NCBI RefSeq assembly: GCF_024649945.1
Contig: NZ_JANKMS010000004.1
Location: 248,001-312,000, forward strand
DNA length: 64,000 bases
From: Flavobacterium panacis
Lineage (GTDB): Bacteria > Bacteroidota > Bacteroidia > Flavobacteriales > Flavobacteriaceae
Direction of reading: 5' to 3'
Part shown: positions 45,670 to 55,061 of the stretch, one piece after another
Position numbering within the stretch: the first letter of the stretch is position 1
Layout of the letters: the number at the start of each line of letters is the position of its first letter
Notes under the pieces: generated by a model
Databases searched by the model: none
Seen by the model: the letters and a program-made list of their open reading frames with translations, nothing else
What the model was told of the DNA's origin: nothing
Program-made: the position numbers and the translations under genes

Positions 45670-46662
45670 ATGAAAGTAACAGCTACAACTAAAGAATTAA
45701 ATACAGAAATAAAAGGGGAAAAAGAAAGACATTTTTTAGAAGATGTATTGGCAGGACTTAAGCAGCATCCCAAAAAATTAGAATCGAAATATTTTTATGA
45801 CCGGCGTGGAGACGAGCTTTTTCAGGAAATCATGGAAATGCCCGAGTATTATTTGACGCGCTGCGAAATGGATATTTTTAAAAACAAGACTTCAGAGATT
45901 GCATCCAACATCAAGGCTGAACAAACTCCTTTTGATTTAATAGAGCTAGGAGCTGGAGATGCTTCCAAGTCCATTTATCTCTTGCAATATTTAAAACAGC
46001 AAGGAACAGATTTCAGATACAGGCCTATTGATATATCAGGTAATATTCTTTCTGTATTGGAGAATAAGCTTAAAGAGAATATTCCCGATCTTGATATTGA
46101 AAGTCTAGAGGGCGAGTATTTTGACATGCTGTACAAAGTCTCTCAGTTTTCGGAACGTCGTAAAGTGATTTTGTTTCTGGGAAGCAATATCGGAAATATG
46201 GAGCTAGAAGATGCCTATCGCTTCTGTTTTGAATTGCGTAAGAATCTTAATAAAGGCGACGTGGTAATGATTGGCTTTGATCTTAAGAAAGAACCCAACA
46301 TTATTCTGAATGCTTATAATGATCCGAGTGGTGTTACGGCCTCATTCAATCTGAATCTACTTCAAAGGATCAACAGGGAGCTTAATGCTGATTTTGCAAT
46401 AAATCAATTTGAACATTTTGAAACCTATGATCCGTTAACCGGAGCTTGTCGCAGCTATCTGATTAGTCTTCAGGAGCAGCAAGTCACAATTGGTAATCAT
46501 GTATTCGATTTTAAAGAAAATGAGCCTGTATACATGGAGGTGTCTCAGAAGTTTTCTATTGAGGACATAAATAAGATGGCATCACAATCTGGATTTGAAT
46601 CTCATGGAAACATTTCGGACAGTAAACAATGGTTTGTAGATGCATTCTGGACGGCGGTTTAA
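45670..46662 (+). CDS. egtD: L-histidine N-alpha-methyltransferase EgtD
   Basis: This 330-residue SAM-dependent methyltransferase is of the EgtD (DUF2260/Methyltransf_33) family, which trimethylates histidine to hercynine. I choose ATG at 45670; the longer frame uses a TTG at 45637. Family landmarks are KYFYDRRGDELFQEIMEMPEYYLTRCE near residues 43-69, the SAM loop ELGAGDASK from Glu92, FLGSNIGN, and IGFDLKK. It precedes egtB by 37 bp on the same strand. Together they would make the sulfoxide precursor of ergothioneine or a related thiohistidine. A -7-like TAACTTTA lies about 50 bp upstream. Confidence 0.92.
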   Translation: MKVTATTKELNTEIKGEKERHFLEDVLAGLKQHPKKLESKYFYDRRGDELFQEIMEMPEYYLTRCEMDIFKNKTSEIASNIKAEQTPFDLIELGAGDASKSIYLLQYLKQQGTDFRYRPIDISGNILSVLENKLKENIPDLDIESLEGEYFDMLYKVSQFSERRKVILFLGSNIGNMELEDAYRFCFELRKNLNKGDVVMIGFDLKKEPNIILNAYNDPSGVTASFNLNLLQRINRELNADFAINQFEHFETYDPLTGACRSYLISLQEQQVTIGNHVFDFKENEPVYMEVSQKFSIEDINKMASQSGFESHGNISDSKQWFVDAFWTAV

Positions 46663-46699
46663 AGAGTATACATCAAACTAAAAGTTTTATAAAATAGTT

Positions 46700-47884
46700 A
46701 TGGAAGCAGTGAAGATAATTAATGTGCAGGCTTTATTGGCGCAATACAAAAAAATACGAAGACATTCAGAGGAAATCTGCAGACCCCTTGAGACGGAGGA
46801 TTATGTAGTGCAGCCTATTGCAGATGTCAGTCCTCCTAAATGGCATTTGGGACATACCACCTGGTTTTTTGAAACTTTTATTCTGATGCCTCATTTTTCT
46901 GGATATACAGAATTTAATCCACAGTATAACTTTGTGTTTAACAGCTACTATGAAACTGTAGGTGCTAGGGTCGTGCGTACGGATCGTGGTAATTTAAGTC
47001 GCCCCTCGGTATCTGAGATTTACGCTTACAGATCTTATGTGGATAATCAGATGGAAAAGTTTTTAGAAAAGACTGAGCTTTCCGATGAGCTTTGTGTTGT
47101 TATAGAATTAGGACTTAACCATGAACAGCAGCATCAGGAACTGTTGCTGACGGATATCAAGTACATTTTGGGACATAATCCGCTTTTTCCTGTTTATAAT
47201 AACATACAGGAACCAGAATTTAAATCTGAACTAGAATTAGAGACGAAATTTATTAGCATGCCAGAGGGCATTTATGAGATCGGATTTAAAGGGAAAGGTT
47301 TTAGTTTTGATAATGAGTCGGGGTATCATAAAAAATATCTGGAAGCTTTTGATATTGCTTCATCGCTAGTTACTAATGCAGAATATCTTCAGTTTATGGA
47401 AGCGGGAGGCTATAATGATTTCAAATACTGGCACTCGGAAGGTTGGGATTGGGTAAAGGAGCATCAAGCTCAGTCGCCTTTGTATTGGCATTTTATTGAT
47501 GGAGAATGGAAGTACTACACACTTTTGGGACTTCGGGATATTGAACCGTATGAGGCGGTATGTCATGTTAATTTCTATGAAGCATCTGCCTTTGCAGCAT
47601 GGAAAGGCATGCGACTCCCCTTGGAAGAAGAGTGGGAGGCTGCAAACAGTTTTTTTAGTTGGGGAGAAAGATGGGAATGGACAGGAAGCGCTTATCTACC
47701 ATATCCAAGATATTCCAAAGCCGCAGGTGCCATTGGGGAATATAATGGCAAATTTATGGTGAATCAGATGGTTTTAAGAGGTGAGTCTATTGCCACTCCA
47801 GAAGGTCACAGCCGTAGTACCTACCGTAATTTTTTCCACCCAAAACACCAGTGGCAGTTTTCAGGAATACGTTTGGTTAAATAA
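46700..47884 (+). CDS. egtB: Ergothioneine biosynthesis sulfoxide synthase EgtB
   Basis: This 394-residue non-haem iron enzyme joins hercynine to a thiol substrate with oxygen. A DinB_2 domain (about 10-160) holds the iron ligands His52 (in WHLGH), His141 and His145 (in NHEQQH). The FGE-sulfatase/formylglycine-type domain follows (about 185-394) with NAEYLQFMEAGGY, RLPLEEEWEAA and RSTYRNFFHPKHQWQFSGIRL. No C-terminal methyltransferase is fused, which argues against OvoA. The thiol donor (gamma-glutamylcysteine or cysteine) cannot be told. There is no EgtC, and no EgtE is seen nearby. Confidence 0.92.
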   Translation: MEAVKIINVQALLAQYKKIRRHSEEICRPLETEDYVVQPIADVSPPKWHLGHTTWFFETFILMPHFSGYTEFNPQYNFVFNSYYETVGARVVRTDRGNLSRPSVSEIYAYRSYVDNQMEKFLEKTELSDELCVVIELGLNHEQQHQELLLTDIKYILGHNPLFPVYNNIQEPEFKSELELETKFISMPEGIYEIGFKGKGFSFDNESGYHKKYLEAFDIASSLVTNAEYLQFMEAGGYNDFKYWHSEGWDWVKEHQAQSPLYWHFIDGEWKYYTLLGLRDIEPYEAVCHVNFYEASAFAAWKGMRLPLEEEWEAANSFFSWGERWEWTGSAYLPYPRYSKAAGAIGEYNGKFMVNQMVLRGESIATPEGHSRSTYRNFFHPKHQWQFSGIRLVK

Positions 47885-48080
47885 TGAGTGTGGCTTTTTT
47901 GGGAAGTGATGTAATTCTACGAGGGTAAATTTTGTTTGTATCTTAAAAGATTTGTTTTTTCCTGAGCCATTAGAAAACATTTTAATTTAATTGATTTTAT
48001 AAAAAAAACAAGAAGAAATATCATAACTGTAAAAATAACACTTATATTTATGACAGCTAGAAATTTTATACGGTTTTATT

Positions 48081-50486
48081 ATGAATTCATTTAAAATACT
48101 CTTTTTTATTTTTTGCATTACTATATTTTCTAATAATGGTTTTTCGCAAAAGATAACAAATGAAAATAAACAGAAATTTGATTATGACTGGTCTTTCTTT
48201 GAGGGAGACAATAATGAAGCTTCACATAAAGATTATAATGATTCGGCTTGGCGGAAATTAGATTTGCCTCATGACTGGAGTATAGAAGGAAAAACAGATC
48301 CTAAAAATCCAATGGGAAACGATGGAGGTTATTTTACATCTGGTATTGGCTGGTACAGAAAAACTTTTGAACTTTCTGATTCCTTTAAGAATAAGAAACT
48401 TACCATTTATTTTGAAGGAGTTTATATGAATTCTGAGGTATTCGTAAATGGCGTTTCATTAGGAATTCGTCCTTATGGATTTTCTTCTTTCTATTATGAT
48501 ATTACACCTTATATTAATATCGGAAAGAAAAATGTGATAGCTGTAAAAGTTGATAATTCACAACAGAAAAACTGCCGTTGGTATACAGGATCAGGTATCT
48601 ATAGACATGTGTGGCTAATAGTTTCTCAGCCAACATTTATAAAACCGTGGGGAATTGCAGTAAATACAGTAAAAGCGGATGATAAAAAAGCAGATTTGAA
48701 GGTTTTGGCTACTGTAGAAAATACAACCAAATCAGAACAGATTTTGACCCTGAAAACTCAAATATTAGACAAAGGAAAAGTTGTAATGAGCAGCGATAAA
48801 AAAATTACTGTTGCAGCCCAAAGCAATGTTGAAATTGAACAGATGCTTAATTTGAATAATCCGAAAGTATGGTCTCCTAAATCTCCAAACCTTTATCAGG
48901 CAGTAGTTACAATTCTTAAAGATGGAAAAGAAACAGATAAGCAATCTGTAACTTTTGGCGCAAGAACAATCAGTTATAATGCAGAAAATGGATTTTTATT
49001 GAACGGAAAAGATATAAAAATCAACGGTGGATGTGTACATCATGATAATGGTGCGTTAGGAGCAGCATCTTATGATCGTGCAGAATATAGAAAAGCAGAG
49101 CTTCTAAAAGCAGCGGGATTTAATGCAGTTCGTACAGCTCATAATCCTCCTTCTGAAAGTTTTCTTGATGCCTGCGATAAAATAGGTCTGCTTGTAATGG
49201 ATGAAGCTTTTGATGGTTGGAGAGAAAGTAAAAACAAGTATGATTATGCTATTCATTTTGATGACTGGTGGGAGAAAGATATAGAAGCTATGGTATTACG
49301 TGACCGAAATCATCCTTCAATCGTTTTTTGGAGTACTGGGAATGAAGTTATAGAACGTAAGAAACCCGAAGCTGTACAAACGGCTAAAAAATTGGCAGAC
49401 CTAGTTAGAAAGCTGGATCCAACTCGTCCTGTAACCTCTGCAATGACTACTTGGGATAAAGACTGGGAAATTTTTGATCCATTATTTGCTGTACATGATA
49501 TTGGAGGATATAATTATCAAATGCATCACGCAGTTGAAGATCATAAACGTGTGCCATCTCGTGTAATCGTACAAACAGAGTCTTATCCTCGTGATGCTTT
49601 TGCAAATTGGAAACTGGTAAATGAAAACAAATACATAATTGGTGATTTTGTATGGACTGCTCTAGATTATCTTGGCGAATCAGGTATTGGTCGTTATTTT
49701 TATAAAGGAGAAACAGAAGGTCAGCATTATGAGCGAGATATTTATCCGTGGCATGGTGCGTATTGCGGTGACATAGATTTGACTGGATGGAGAAAACCGA
49801 TATCTCATTACAGAGATTTGTTGTATAATGAAAATAAAAAATTGTACATGGCGGTTAAGGAACCAAATGGTTATTTTGGTGAAATCAAGGAAACTATATG
49901 GTCAGTCTGGCCAACATGGGAAAGTTGGACATGGCCTGGACATGAGAATAAAAATATTGAAATAGAAGTATATTCAAGATATCCTTCTGTAAGATTGTAT
50001 GTAAATGGAAAATTGGCAGGAGAACTTCCAACCTCTCTAAATGAACAATTCAAAGCTGTTTTTGCTATCCCTTATTCGCCTGGATCTATTAAAGCTGTGG
50101 GAATTAAAGATGGAAAAGAGGTAGAAGCAGTTTATCTTGAAACGGCTGGCAAACCATCAAAGTTACAGGTAAAAGCTGATCGCGAAGAAATTATCGCCAA
50201 CGGACAAGATTTGTCTTATGTTACTGTAGAAATTACCGACTCAAAGGGAATTAAAGATCCAAATGCTTCGAATGAACTTTATTTTGATGTAGAAGGTCCA
50301 GCTGTTATTGCTGCGGTGGATAATGCAGACTTAAAAGATACAGATCCTTATGTAGCAAAATCAAGAAAAGCATGGAAAGGCCGAGCAATGGTGATTTTAA
50401 AAAGCACTCGAGAAAAAGGTATCATTAAATTAAAAGTATCTTCTGAAGGTCTCCAATCTCAGACTATAGAAATAATTTCAAAATAA
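48081..50486 (+). CDS. GH2 beta-galactosidase-like glycosidase, secreted
   Basis: This is an 801-residue GH2 enzyme with a signal peptide ending near NGFSQ. Order: sugar-binding jelly roll (about 25-190), Ig-like domain (195-300), TIM barrel (305-590), a DUF4982-like domain and a C-terminal Ig-like domain. The acid/base is Glu422 in STGNEVIE and the nucleophile Glu500 in VQTESYPR. Substrates in this branch include beta-galactosides, mannosides and glucuronides; beta-galactosidase is the most likely. It stands alone, 196 bp after egtB, with no TonB or SusD partner, so it is not part of the left-hand glycan locus. Confidence 0.88.
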   Translation: MNSFKILFFIFCITIFSNNGFSQKITNENKQKFDYDWSFFEGDNNEASHKDYNDSAWRKLDLPHDWSIEGKTDPKNPMGNDGGYFTSGIGWYRKTFELSDSFKNKKLTIYFEGVYMNSEVFVNGVSLGIRPYGFSSFYYDITPYINIGKKNVIAVKVDNSQQKNCRWYTGSGIYRHVWLIVSQPTFIKPWGIAVNTVKADDKKADLKVLATVENTTKSEQILTLKTQILDKGKVVMSSDKKITVAAQSNVEIEQMLNLNNPKVWSPKSPNLYQAVVTILKDGKETDKQSVTFGARTISYNAENGFLLNGKDIKINGGCVHHDNGALGAASYDRAEYRKAELLKAAGFNAVRTAHNPPSESFLDACDKIGLLVMDEAFDGWRESKNKYDYAIHFDDWWEKDIEAMVLRDRNHPSIVFWSTGNEVIERKKPEAVQTAKKLADLVRKLDPTRPVTSAMTTWDKDWEIFDPLFAVHDIGGYNYQMHHAVEDHKRVPSRVIVQTESYPRDAFANWKLVNENKYIIGDFVWTALDYLGESGIGRYFYKGETEGQHYERDIYPWHGAYCGDIDLTGWRKPISHYRDLLYNENKKLYMAVKEPNGYFGEIKETIWSVWPTWESWTWPGHENKNIEIEVYSRYPSVRLYVNGKLAGELPTSLNEQFKAVFAIPYSPGSIKAVGIKDGKEVEAVYLETAGKPSKLQVKADREEIIANGQDLSYVTVEITDSKGIKDPNASNELYFDVEGPAVIAAVDNADLKDTDPYVAKSRKAWKGRAMVILKSTREKGIIKLKVSSEGLQSQTIEIISK

Positions 50487-50655
50487 TTTCGAACAAAACT
50501 CCTTTTGGTTCTATGAAATACAAAGAATGGAAATATTGTCGGTCAATTTGTGGTGTAATCTGTAATCCCGTCCTCTTCGATTTTTTTTATGGAAGTGCAT
50601 TAAAATTCCAACATTTTGAACACGGAAAGCCAATTGATGAACAGAAAGCCATTAT

Positions 50656-50973
50656 TTAATGAGTCGAAAGTTTTTTAATCATTTCGGCAGAAACAGAGTC
50701 TGCATAGATTCCGAAAGCGCTGGTTAGAACACCTTTCAAATTGTAGATTTCAGACTTTATTCCATACACAATATCTTCATCTCCGGGATCAGTGTCGCCT
50801 TCAAATCGGAATAGATATTCAATCTGAAATTCTTCTGGCGACATACTTTGTTTATTGTTGTTATAACGAATACAATTCGTATCCAGATTAAAATTTTCTG
50901 TATAACCTTGTGTACTCAGCCATTGTAAAGCTTCTGTAACAGTATCAAAGGAGGGTTGTTGAAAAAGACTCAT
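50656..50973 (-). CDS. Small conserved Bacteroidota protein
   Basis: This 105-residue soluble acidic protein belongs to a small family common in Bacteroidota that is often labelled phosphoribosylpyrophosphate synthetase, although it is far too short and lacks PRPP-synthase motifs. Visible features are MSLFQQPSFDTVTEALQWL, FQIEYLFRFEGDTDPGDEDIVY and a C-terminal helix. The function is unknown. It lies 56 bp downstream of the alpha/beta hydrolase gene on the same strand. Confidence 0.75.
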   Translation of the reverse strand: MSLFQQPSFDTVTEALQWLSTQGYTENFNLDTNCIRYNNNKQSMSPEEFQIEYLFRFEGDTDPGDEDIVYGIKSEIYNLKGVLTSAFGIYADSVSAEMIKKLSTH

Positions 50974-51029
50974 AAGGAAGAGGAGATTAAACTGCCTGCT
51001 GAAAAAACTAGACAGGCAGCTTTGATTAT

Positions 51030-51845
51030 TTATTTAATGAAATCTAGAATATCGTTATTGATTGTTTCTGCGTTTATAGTTGGCATCCCGTGAGAGAATC
51101 CAGGATAAGAAATCAATTTTCCGTTTTTCAACAATTTGGCTGCTCTAGGAGCTTGTGCAAAAGGAACAATCTGATCGTCTTCTCCGTGCAAAACCAATAC
51201 TGGAATATCTAAACTTTTTAAATCTTCTGTAAAATCTGATTCAGAAAATGCTTTAATTCCTTCGTAGTGAGATAATACAGAACCCATCATTCCCTGACGC
51301 CACCAGTTTTGTTTGATTCCTTCCTGAACGGTTTGTCCTTCACGGTTCCATCCGTAGAATGCGATAGGGAAGTCGTAGAAGTATTGTGCTCTGTTAAATC
51401 CTGTTCCTTTTCTGATTTCGTCAAAAACTGACAATGGAACACCTTCTGGATTAGATTCGTTTTGAATCATTATTGGAGTAACTGCACTAATGATTACGGC
51501 TTTTGAAATTCTATCTTTTCCGTATTTTGCTGCATAACGGATAACTTCACCGCCTCCAGTTGAATGTCCAACGTGAATGGCATCTTTTAAGTCTAAGAAC
51601 TCAGTCAATTCAGCAATATCAGATGCGTAAGTCTCCATGTTATTTCCTTCAGAAGCTTGACCAGAACGACCATGTCCGCGGCGATCGTGTGCAATAACTC
51701 TATAACCTTTTTGAAGGAAATACATCATTTGTGAATCCCAATCATCGCTTGATAAAGGCCATCCGTGGTGAAATACAATTGGCTGACCTTTTCCCCAATC
51801 TTTGTAATAAATCTGTGTTCCGTCTTTTACTGTAAATGTGCTCAT
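51030..51845 (-). CDS. Alpha/beta hydrolase, non-haem chloroperoxidase type
   Basis: This 271-residue cytoplasmic alpha/beta hydrolase is similar to bacterial cofactor-free haloperoxidases/esterases. Landmarks are the oxyanion strand FHHGWPLSSDDW, the HDRRGHGRS loop, the nucleophile Ser in VGHSTGGGE (near residue 95), Asp in HGEDDQIVP and His in GFSHGMP. Family members hydrolyse esters or lactones and show perhydrolase activity in vitro. No signal peptide was seen. It stands ahead of a small conserved gene, with a long noncoding stretch upstream. Confidence 0.9.
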   Translation of the reverse strand: MSTFTVKDGTQIYYKDWGKGQPIVFHHGWPLSSDDWDSQMMYFLQKGYRVIAHDRRGHGRSGQASEGNNMETYASDIAELTEFLDLKDAIHVGHSTGGGEVIRYAAKYGKDRISKAVIISAVTPIMIQNESNPEGVPLSVFDEIRKGTGFNRAQYFYDFPIAFYGWNREGQTVQEGIKQNWWRQGMMGSVLSHYEGIKAFSESDFTEDLKSLDIPVLVLHGEDDQIVPFAQAPRAAKLLKNGKLISYPGFSHGMPTINAETINNDILDFIK

Positions 51846-52492
51846 GATTTTTTGATTTTAAGATTAATTTTTTTTATGATTTTAATTTATTTCGAGTTTT
51901 TAGTTTTAATTTTAAACTTATAACTTGTTTTGTGTTTTATTTTGTTTGATTATGATGCAAATGTATTACAGAATAAAACCTTCATCGGTTAATCTAGATT
52001 AAGAAGTAAAATTTTCCTCTATTTTTTTAATGACAGGATCTCGTGTAGAAGATAAAAGTTGTGTTTTCATGTTTGGCATTTCAATTTTGTATATATGCCA
52101 GACAATAGCCAATTAATATGCCTTTATTGGTAAAACCTTTGTTTGTAAAGGATTACTGAATTTAGAGCATTTTATTATTTACGATATTTCGTTATTTTAT
52201 AATTAGATAATATAATTTTCAATAATTTTTGCTTCTGTAAATAAGACTAAAGAATATTAAAATGTCTTCTTGTTGTAGGGAGTAATGCATTTGAAAATAC
52301 ATTTTTCAAACACAGGTAGTGTGTCGATTTCTTTTAAGAAATTTGTAAGTGTGCTGCTTTTACTTGTTGAAAGGTCAAATACTTTATCGGAGGATGAGTA
52401 TTCATTAGTTTCTGGGCTATAGCAGAAACTAATGAATTTACAATCGAAAGTAAATCAGAGGGCGTAGAGTAGAAGTCTAAGAATATTGCTGA
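51846..52492. other. Gene-free stretch of 647 bp
   Basis: No gene or RNA was recognised. The stretch is very AT-rich and holds the perfect 15-bp hairpin at 52400-52437. It may contain the remains of a lost gene, since it adjoins a pseudogene, but no decayed reading frame could be followed. Confidence 0.4.
52400..52437. repeat. Perfect 15-bp inverted repeat
   Basis: ATTCATTAGTTTCTG and CAGAAACTAATGAAT enclose the 8-nt loop GGCTATAG. No T-tract follows on either strand, so it is not a standard terminator. Its role is unknown. Confidence 0.6.
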
Positions 52493-52960
52493 TTATTCCT
52501 GCTCCCTCAAGGCAGTAGGATCGTTAAGAATCATTTTTGCAATTTCATCCTTTCTTTTAAAAGTAACACCTTTATGTTTTTTAATATAATCTAGCAAATC
52601 AGAAGTAGTTTTGACCATTTGCGGTGTTCCGCCAATTCTATCATGAAAACTAATTGACATTTGTCTGCGTTTAAATTCGCTTTCCATATAAAGCTGGTCA
52701 AATTCAGCTTTTACCTGATTAAAGAATTGATCTGTAGAAAAGTTTTTGCCTTCAATTAAAACAATATCATTGCTGCGAATGGTATACGGAACAACGACAA
52801 AATCTTTTTTATTGGCTTGAATGATAAAAGGTTCGTCTCGGCTTAAATCGTCAATATGATACATAAAACCTAATTCCTGAAGAATTTTAATGGTGTTTTC
52901 ACCGCGTCTGAGCCAATTGGCATTATAACCAACAGCGGTAAAACCTGTAACAAATATGCT
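52493..52960 (-). pseudogene. Truncated polysaccharide deacetylase family gene
   Basis: An open frame of 156 codons after a stop (TAA at 52961-52963) encodes what resembles the C-terminal part of a NodB-type polysaccharide deacetylase: GYNANWLRRGENTIKILQELGFMYHIDDLSRDEPF, then SISFHDRIGGTPQMV and FKRKDEIAKMI. The family sequence continues upstream of the first ATG (52864), so that ATG is internal. The catalytic N-terminal half is absent from the following 340 bp. A 20-codon open piece beyond the stop may be debris. The gene is most simply a deletion remnant. Confidence 0.7.
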
Positions 52961-53304
52961 TTAAATTGGTTCGAGAACATCTTTCGTAAAATTAAACTGG
53001 CTTTGGCTATACGAAGGTATCGATAATTATGTATGTAAGTTTAAAATTTTAGAAAATTGATTACCGACGATATTTCGTTGGTGTGTTTTTTTAATTGATT
53101 CTTTTTTAAGAGTTTAATGGTTTTTGTAGAAAGAAAATGATCCGAGTAAAACCAATATCGTTATCAAAACATTTTATTTTTACAAATCTTGTCACAACTT
53201 TTTATGGCAGAATTTTAGGTAGCTCCATCTGTACTGCGCCAAGATTCTGCCACAAAATTTGTGTTCGGAACTACATTTAAAAGCCTCCTCACACTTTGTG
53301 ATAA
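52961..53304. other. Gene-free stretch with two hairpins
   Basis: No gene was seen. ACCGACGA-TATT-TCGTTGGT (one wobble) followed by seven T lies at 53063-53092, oriented for plus-strand termination. TGGCAGAAT/ATTCTGCCA arms bound 53205-53252. The left end may hold remains of the deacetylase gene. Confidence 0.4.
53205..53252. repeat. Inverted-repeat-bounded element after the nitroreductase gene
   Basis: Perfect 9-bp arms TGGCAGAAT / ATTCTGCCA flank 30 bp that are less AT-rich than the surroundings. The self-complementary CACAAAATTTGTG adjoins it. It may be a structured 3' end for the redox operon or a small dispersed repeat. Confidence 0.4.
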
Positions 53305-53955
53305 CTATTTAATGATTTTAACCTTTTCGCTGTATCGAATTGGTGCCTCAGGGCTTTCAGCGGGATGACCGAGAGCTATATTTATAGTTACTTCATATCC
53401 TTCTGGTATGTTTAATAATTTAAGGATATCTTGATTTTCAGGAAGATTCAGTACAGGAACTAGAGAACCTATCGGACAGGTTCCTAGATCAAGTGCATTG
53501 GCGCTTAATAATATATTTTGCAATGCAAGACCTGCGTCAAGTTTGGTGTATGGACTTCCTTTTTCTCCTGCCATTACAATTAAAGTTGGAGCATGGTGGA
53601 AAATACTGAAACCTTCTTCTCTGTATCGTGAGGCGCTCCCTTGAAGTTCTTTGCCTTGTGCAAAAGCAAGAAATCTTTTGTTTATTTCGTCAAGGATTTT
53701 TTGATTCTGAACCACACGAATTTCCCATGTTTGTTTATTCAGAGCGCTTGGTGCATATATGGCGCATTTCATTATCGTATCAAGCTGCTGCTGTGTAACT
53801 TGCTCTTCTGTATATTTTCTAATAGATCTGCGTTTTAAAATATTACTGATAATGGCTTCTTTAGAACTGCCTTTAAAAACGGTGCGTTCGATTTTAGGTT
53901 CGTTACATCCATAAAGCAGAACAGCCGCGATTGCAGATACAAATAATTTTTTCAT
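53305..53955 (-). CDS. Exported nitroreductase-family lipoprotein (1)
   Basis: This 216-residue protein starts at ATG 53955 (MKKLFVSA); the longer frame begins at 53976. A lipobox LLYGC near residue 17 predicts a lipoprotein, which is unusual for nitroreductases. The nitroreductase fold follows with the FMN-binding RRSIRKYTEEQV, the family core APSALNKQTWEIRVV and LGTCPIGSLVPVLNLPEN. It overlaps or abuts the RnfD gene stop and is the last gene of a minus-strand redox run. It is a close relative of the protein at 57740-58435. A periplasmic reductase fed by the RnfCD module is inferred. Confidence 0.85.
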   Translation of the reverse strand: MKKLFVSAIAAVLLYGCNEPKIERTVFKGSSKEAIISNILKRRSIRKYTEEQVTQQQLDTIMKCAIYAPSALNKQTWEIRVVQNQKILDEINKRFLAFAQGKELQGSASRYREEGFSIFHHAPTLIVMAGEKGSPYTKLDAGLALQNILLSANALDLGTCPIGSLVPVLNLPENQDILKLLNIPEGYEVTINIALGHPAESPEAPIRYSEKVKIIK

Positions 53956-53965
53956 GTTGTTACTC

Positions 53966-55051
53966 TTAAATTGCATTGTTAATTTTTTTTGTAAAGGAAA
54001 AGTTGAATTTAGTAATCAGGTATAGTATATAAACGAAAACGACATAATGAATAAGACCATAATAATACAGACTCAGCATAGCAAACGCAGCAAGTAAAAT
54101 TTTAACGGTGAGGTTAAAAACCGGTTCGACTCTTTGTTTCCAGTCGGTTGGATCGCCCCAAGCTGACGGACGAAATAATATACTGATTTGATGTGAAAAA
54201 GCATTAAGCAGCAAGATAGAGTAGGACATGTACTCAAATTTTACACCGCCTTTGATCAGGATATAAATAACTAAACCAGTCATCATTCCATAATAGAGTT
54301 TGCCATTTGGAGTTGCAGGACTTGAAGGCATATCCGTTGCCATAAATATTGTACCCAACAATATACCTGCCGCAGAGTAATGTAGTTGTGCGCCTCCAGG
54401 CAGCCAAAGCAGTAATGTAAAAACTGCCAGCAATGCAAAAGGAATGTGCCAACTGATTCGGCTTCGCATTAACAGATAAAATCCTCCCAGAACAATGAAA
54501 AGAATCGAATATTCGCCCACTGCACCAGAGGTTTTGTAAACGATAGAATTCAAATGTTCACTTAAAACTGAATGATCTGAAGTTAGAAAAAGCTGTTCGG
54601 GTGTTGTTTTGACCAATCCTTTTGTTTTCCATAAATCTGAAGATGTCATGATTGAAGAAAAGAAGACACTCATGAATTCTCTTCCAACCAATGCAGGATT
54701 GAAAGTGTTTTTACCCAAACCTCCCCACAATATTTTTCCAAATAAAATAGCGCCAACAGCACCAAAAGCGACTATATGAAGCGGTACTAATGGAGAAAGC
54801 GTAAGAACTAGCAGCAATGCAGTAACCAAAGCTGAACCATCGAATAGAGTATTGTATTTCTTTAAAAGAAGAGAAGAAAAAATAAACTCTGAAACAAACG
54901 CTGCCATTATAGCAGTTATGAATTGCATTATTACAAGCTTGCCATACGCAAAACAAGCAATAATAACCAACGGCATCAAAGCAATCACGACGTCGAGCAT
55001 GACCATTTGGGTTCCGTTGAATTTAGGTTTTATAAAAGGAGCTGTTTTCAT
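53966..55051 (-). CDS. rnfD: RnfD/NqrB-like membrane subunit
   Basis: This 361-residue membrane protein of the RnfD/NqrB family has about ten helices. I choose ATG at 55051 (MKTAPFIKPKF). Family motifs are GLGKNTFNPALVG, SGAVGEYSILFIVLGG and FMATDMPSSPATPNGKLYYG. The normal flavinylation motif SGATPL is replaced by VKTTPE, with Thr150 in the acceptor position. In full Rnf complexes RnfD carries covalent FMN and passes electrons across the membrane. An ApbE flavin transferase is encoded two genes upstream. RnfA, RnfB, RnfE and RnfG are not seen here. Confidence 0.88.
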   Translation of the reverse strand: MKTAPFIKPKFNGTQMVMLDVVIALMPLVIIACFAYGKLVIMQFITAIMAAFVSEFIFSSLLLKKYNTLFDGSALVTALLLVLTLSPLVPLHIVAFGAVGAILFGKILWGGLGKNTFNPALVGREFMSVFFSSIMTSSDLWKTKGLVKTTPEQLFLTSDHSVLSEHLNSIVYKTSGAVGEYSILFIVLGGFYLLMRSRISWHIPFALLAVFTLLLWLPGGAQLHYSAAGILLGTIFMATDMPSSPATPNGKLYYGMMTGLVIYILIKGGVKFEYMSYSILLLNAFSHQISILFRPSAWGDPTDWKQRVEPVFNLTVKILLAAFAMLSLYYYGLIHYVVFVYILYLITKFNFSFTKKINNAI

Positions 55052-55061
55052 TTTAGTAGTT

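Noticed and set aside
48081..50486. GH2 gene as part of the left-hand glycan locus
   Set aside because: It lies about 29 kb away behind unrelated operons, with its own leader and no shared repeats.
52493..52864. Small complete gene of 123 codons
   Set aside because: Family sequence continues in frame upstream of the ATG up to a stop, so this is the tail of a truncated gene and not an independent small protein.
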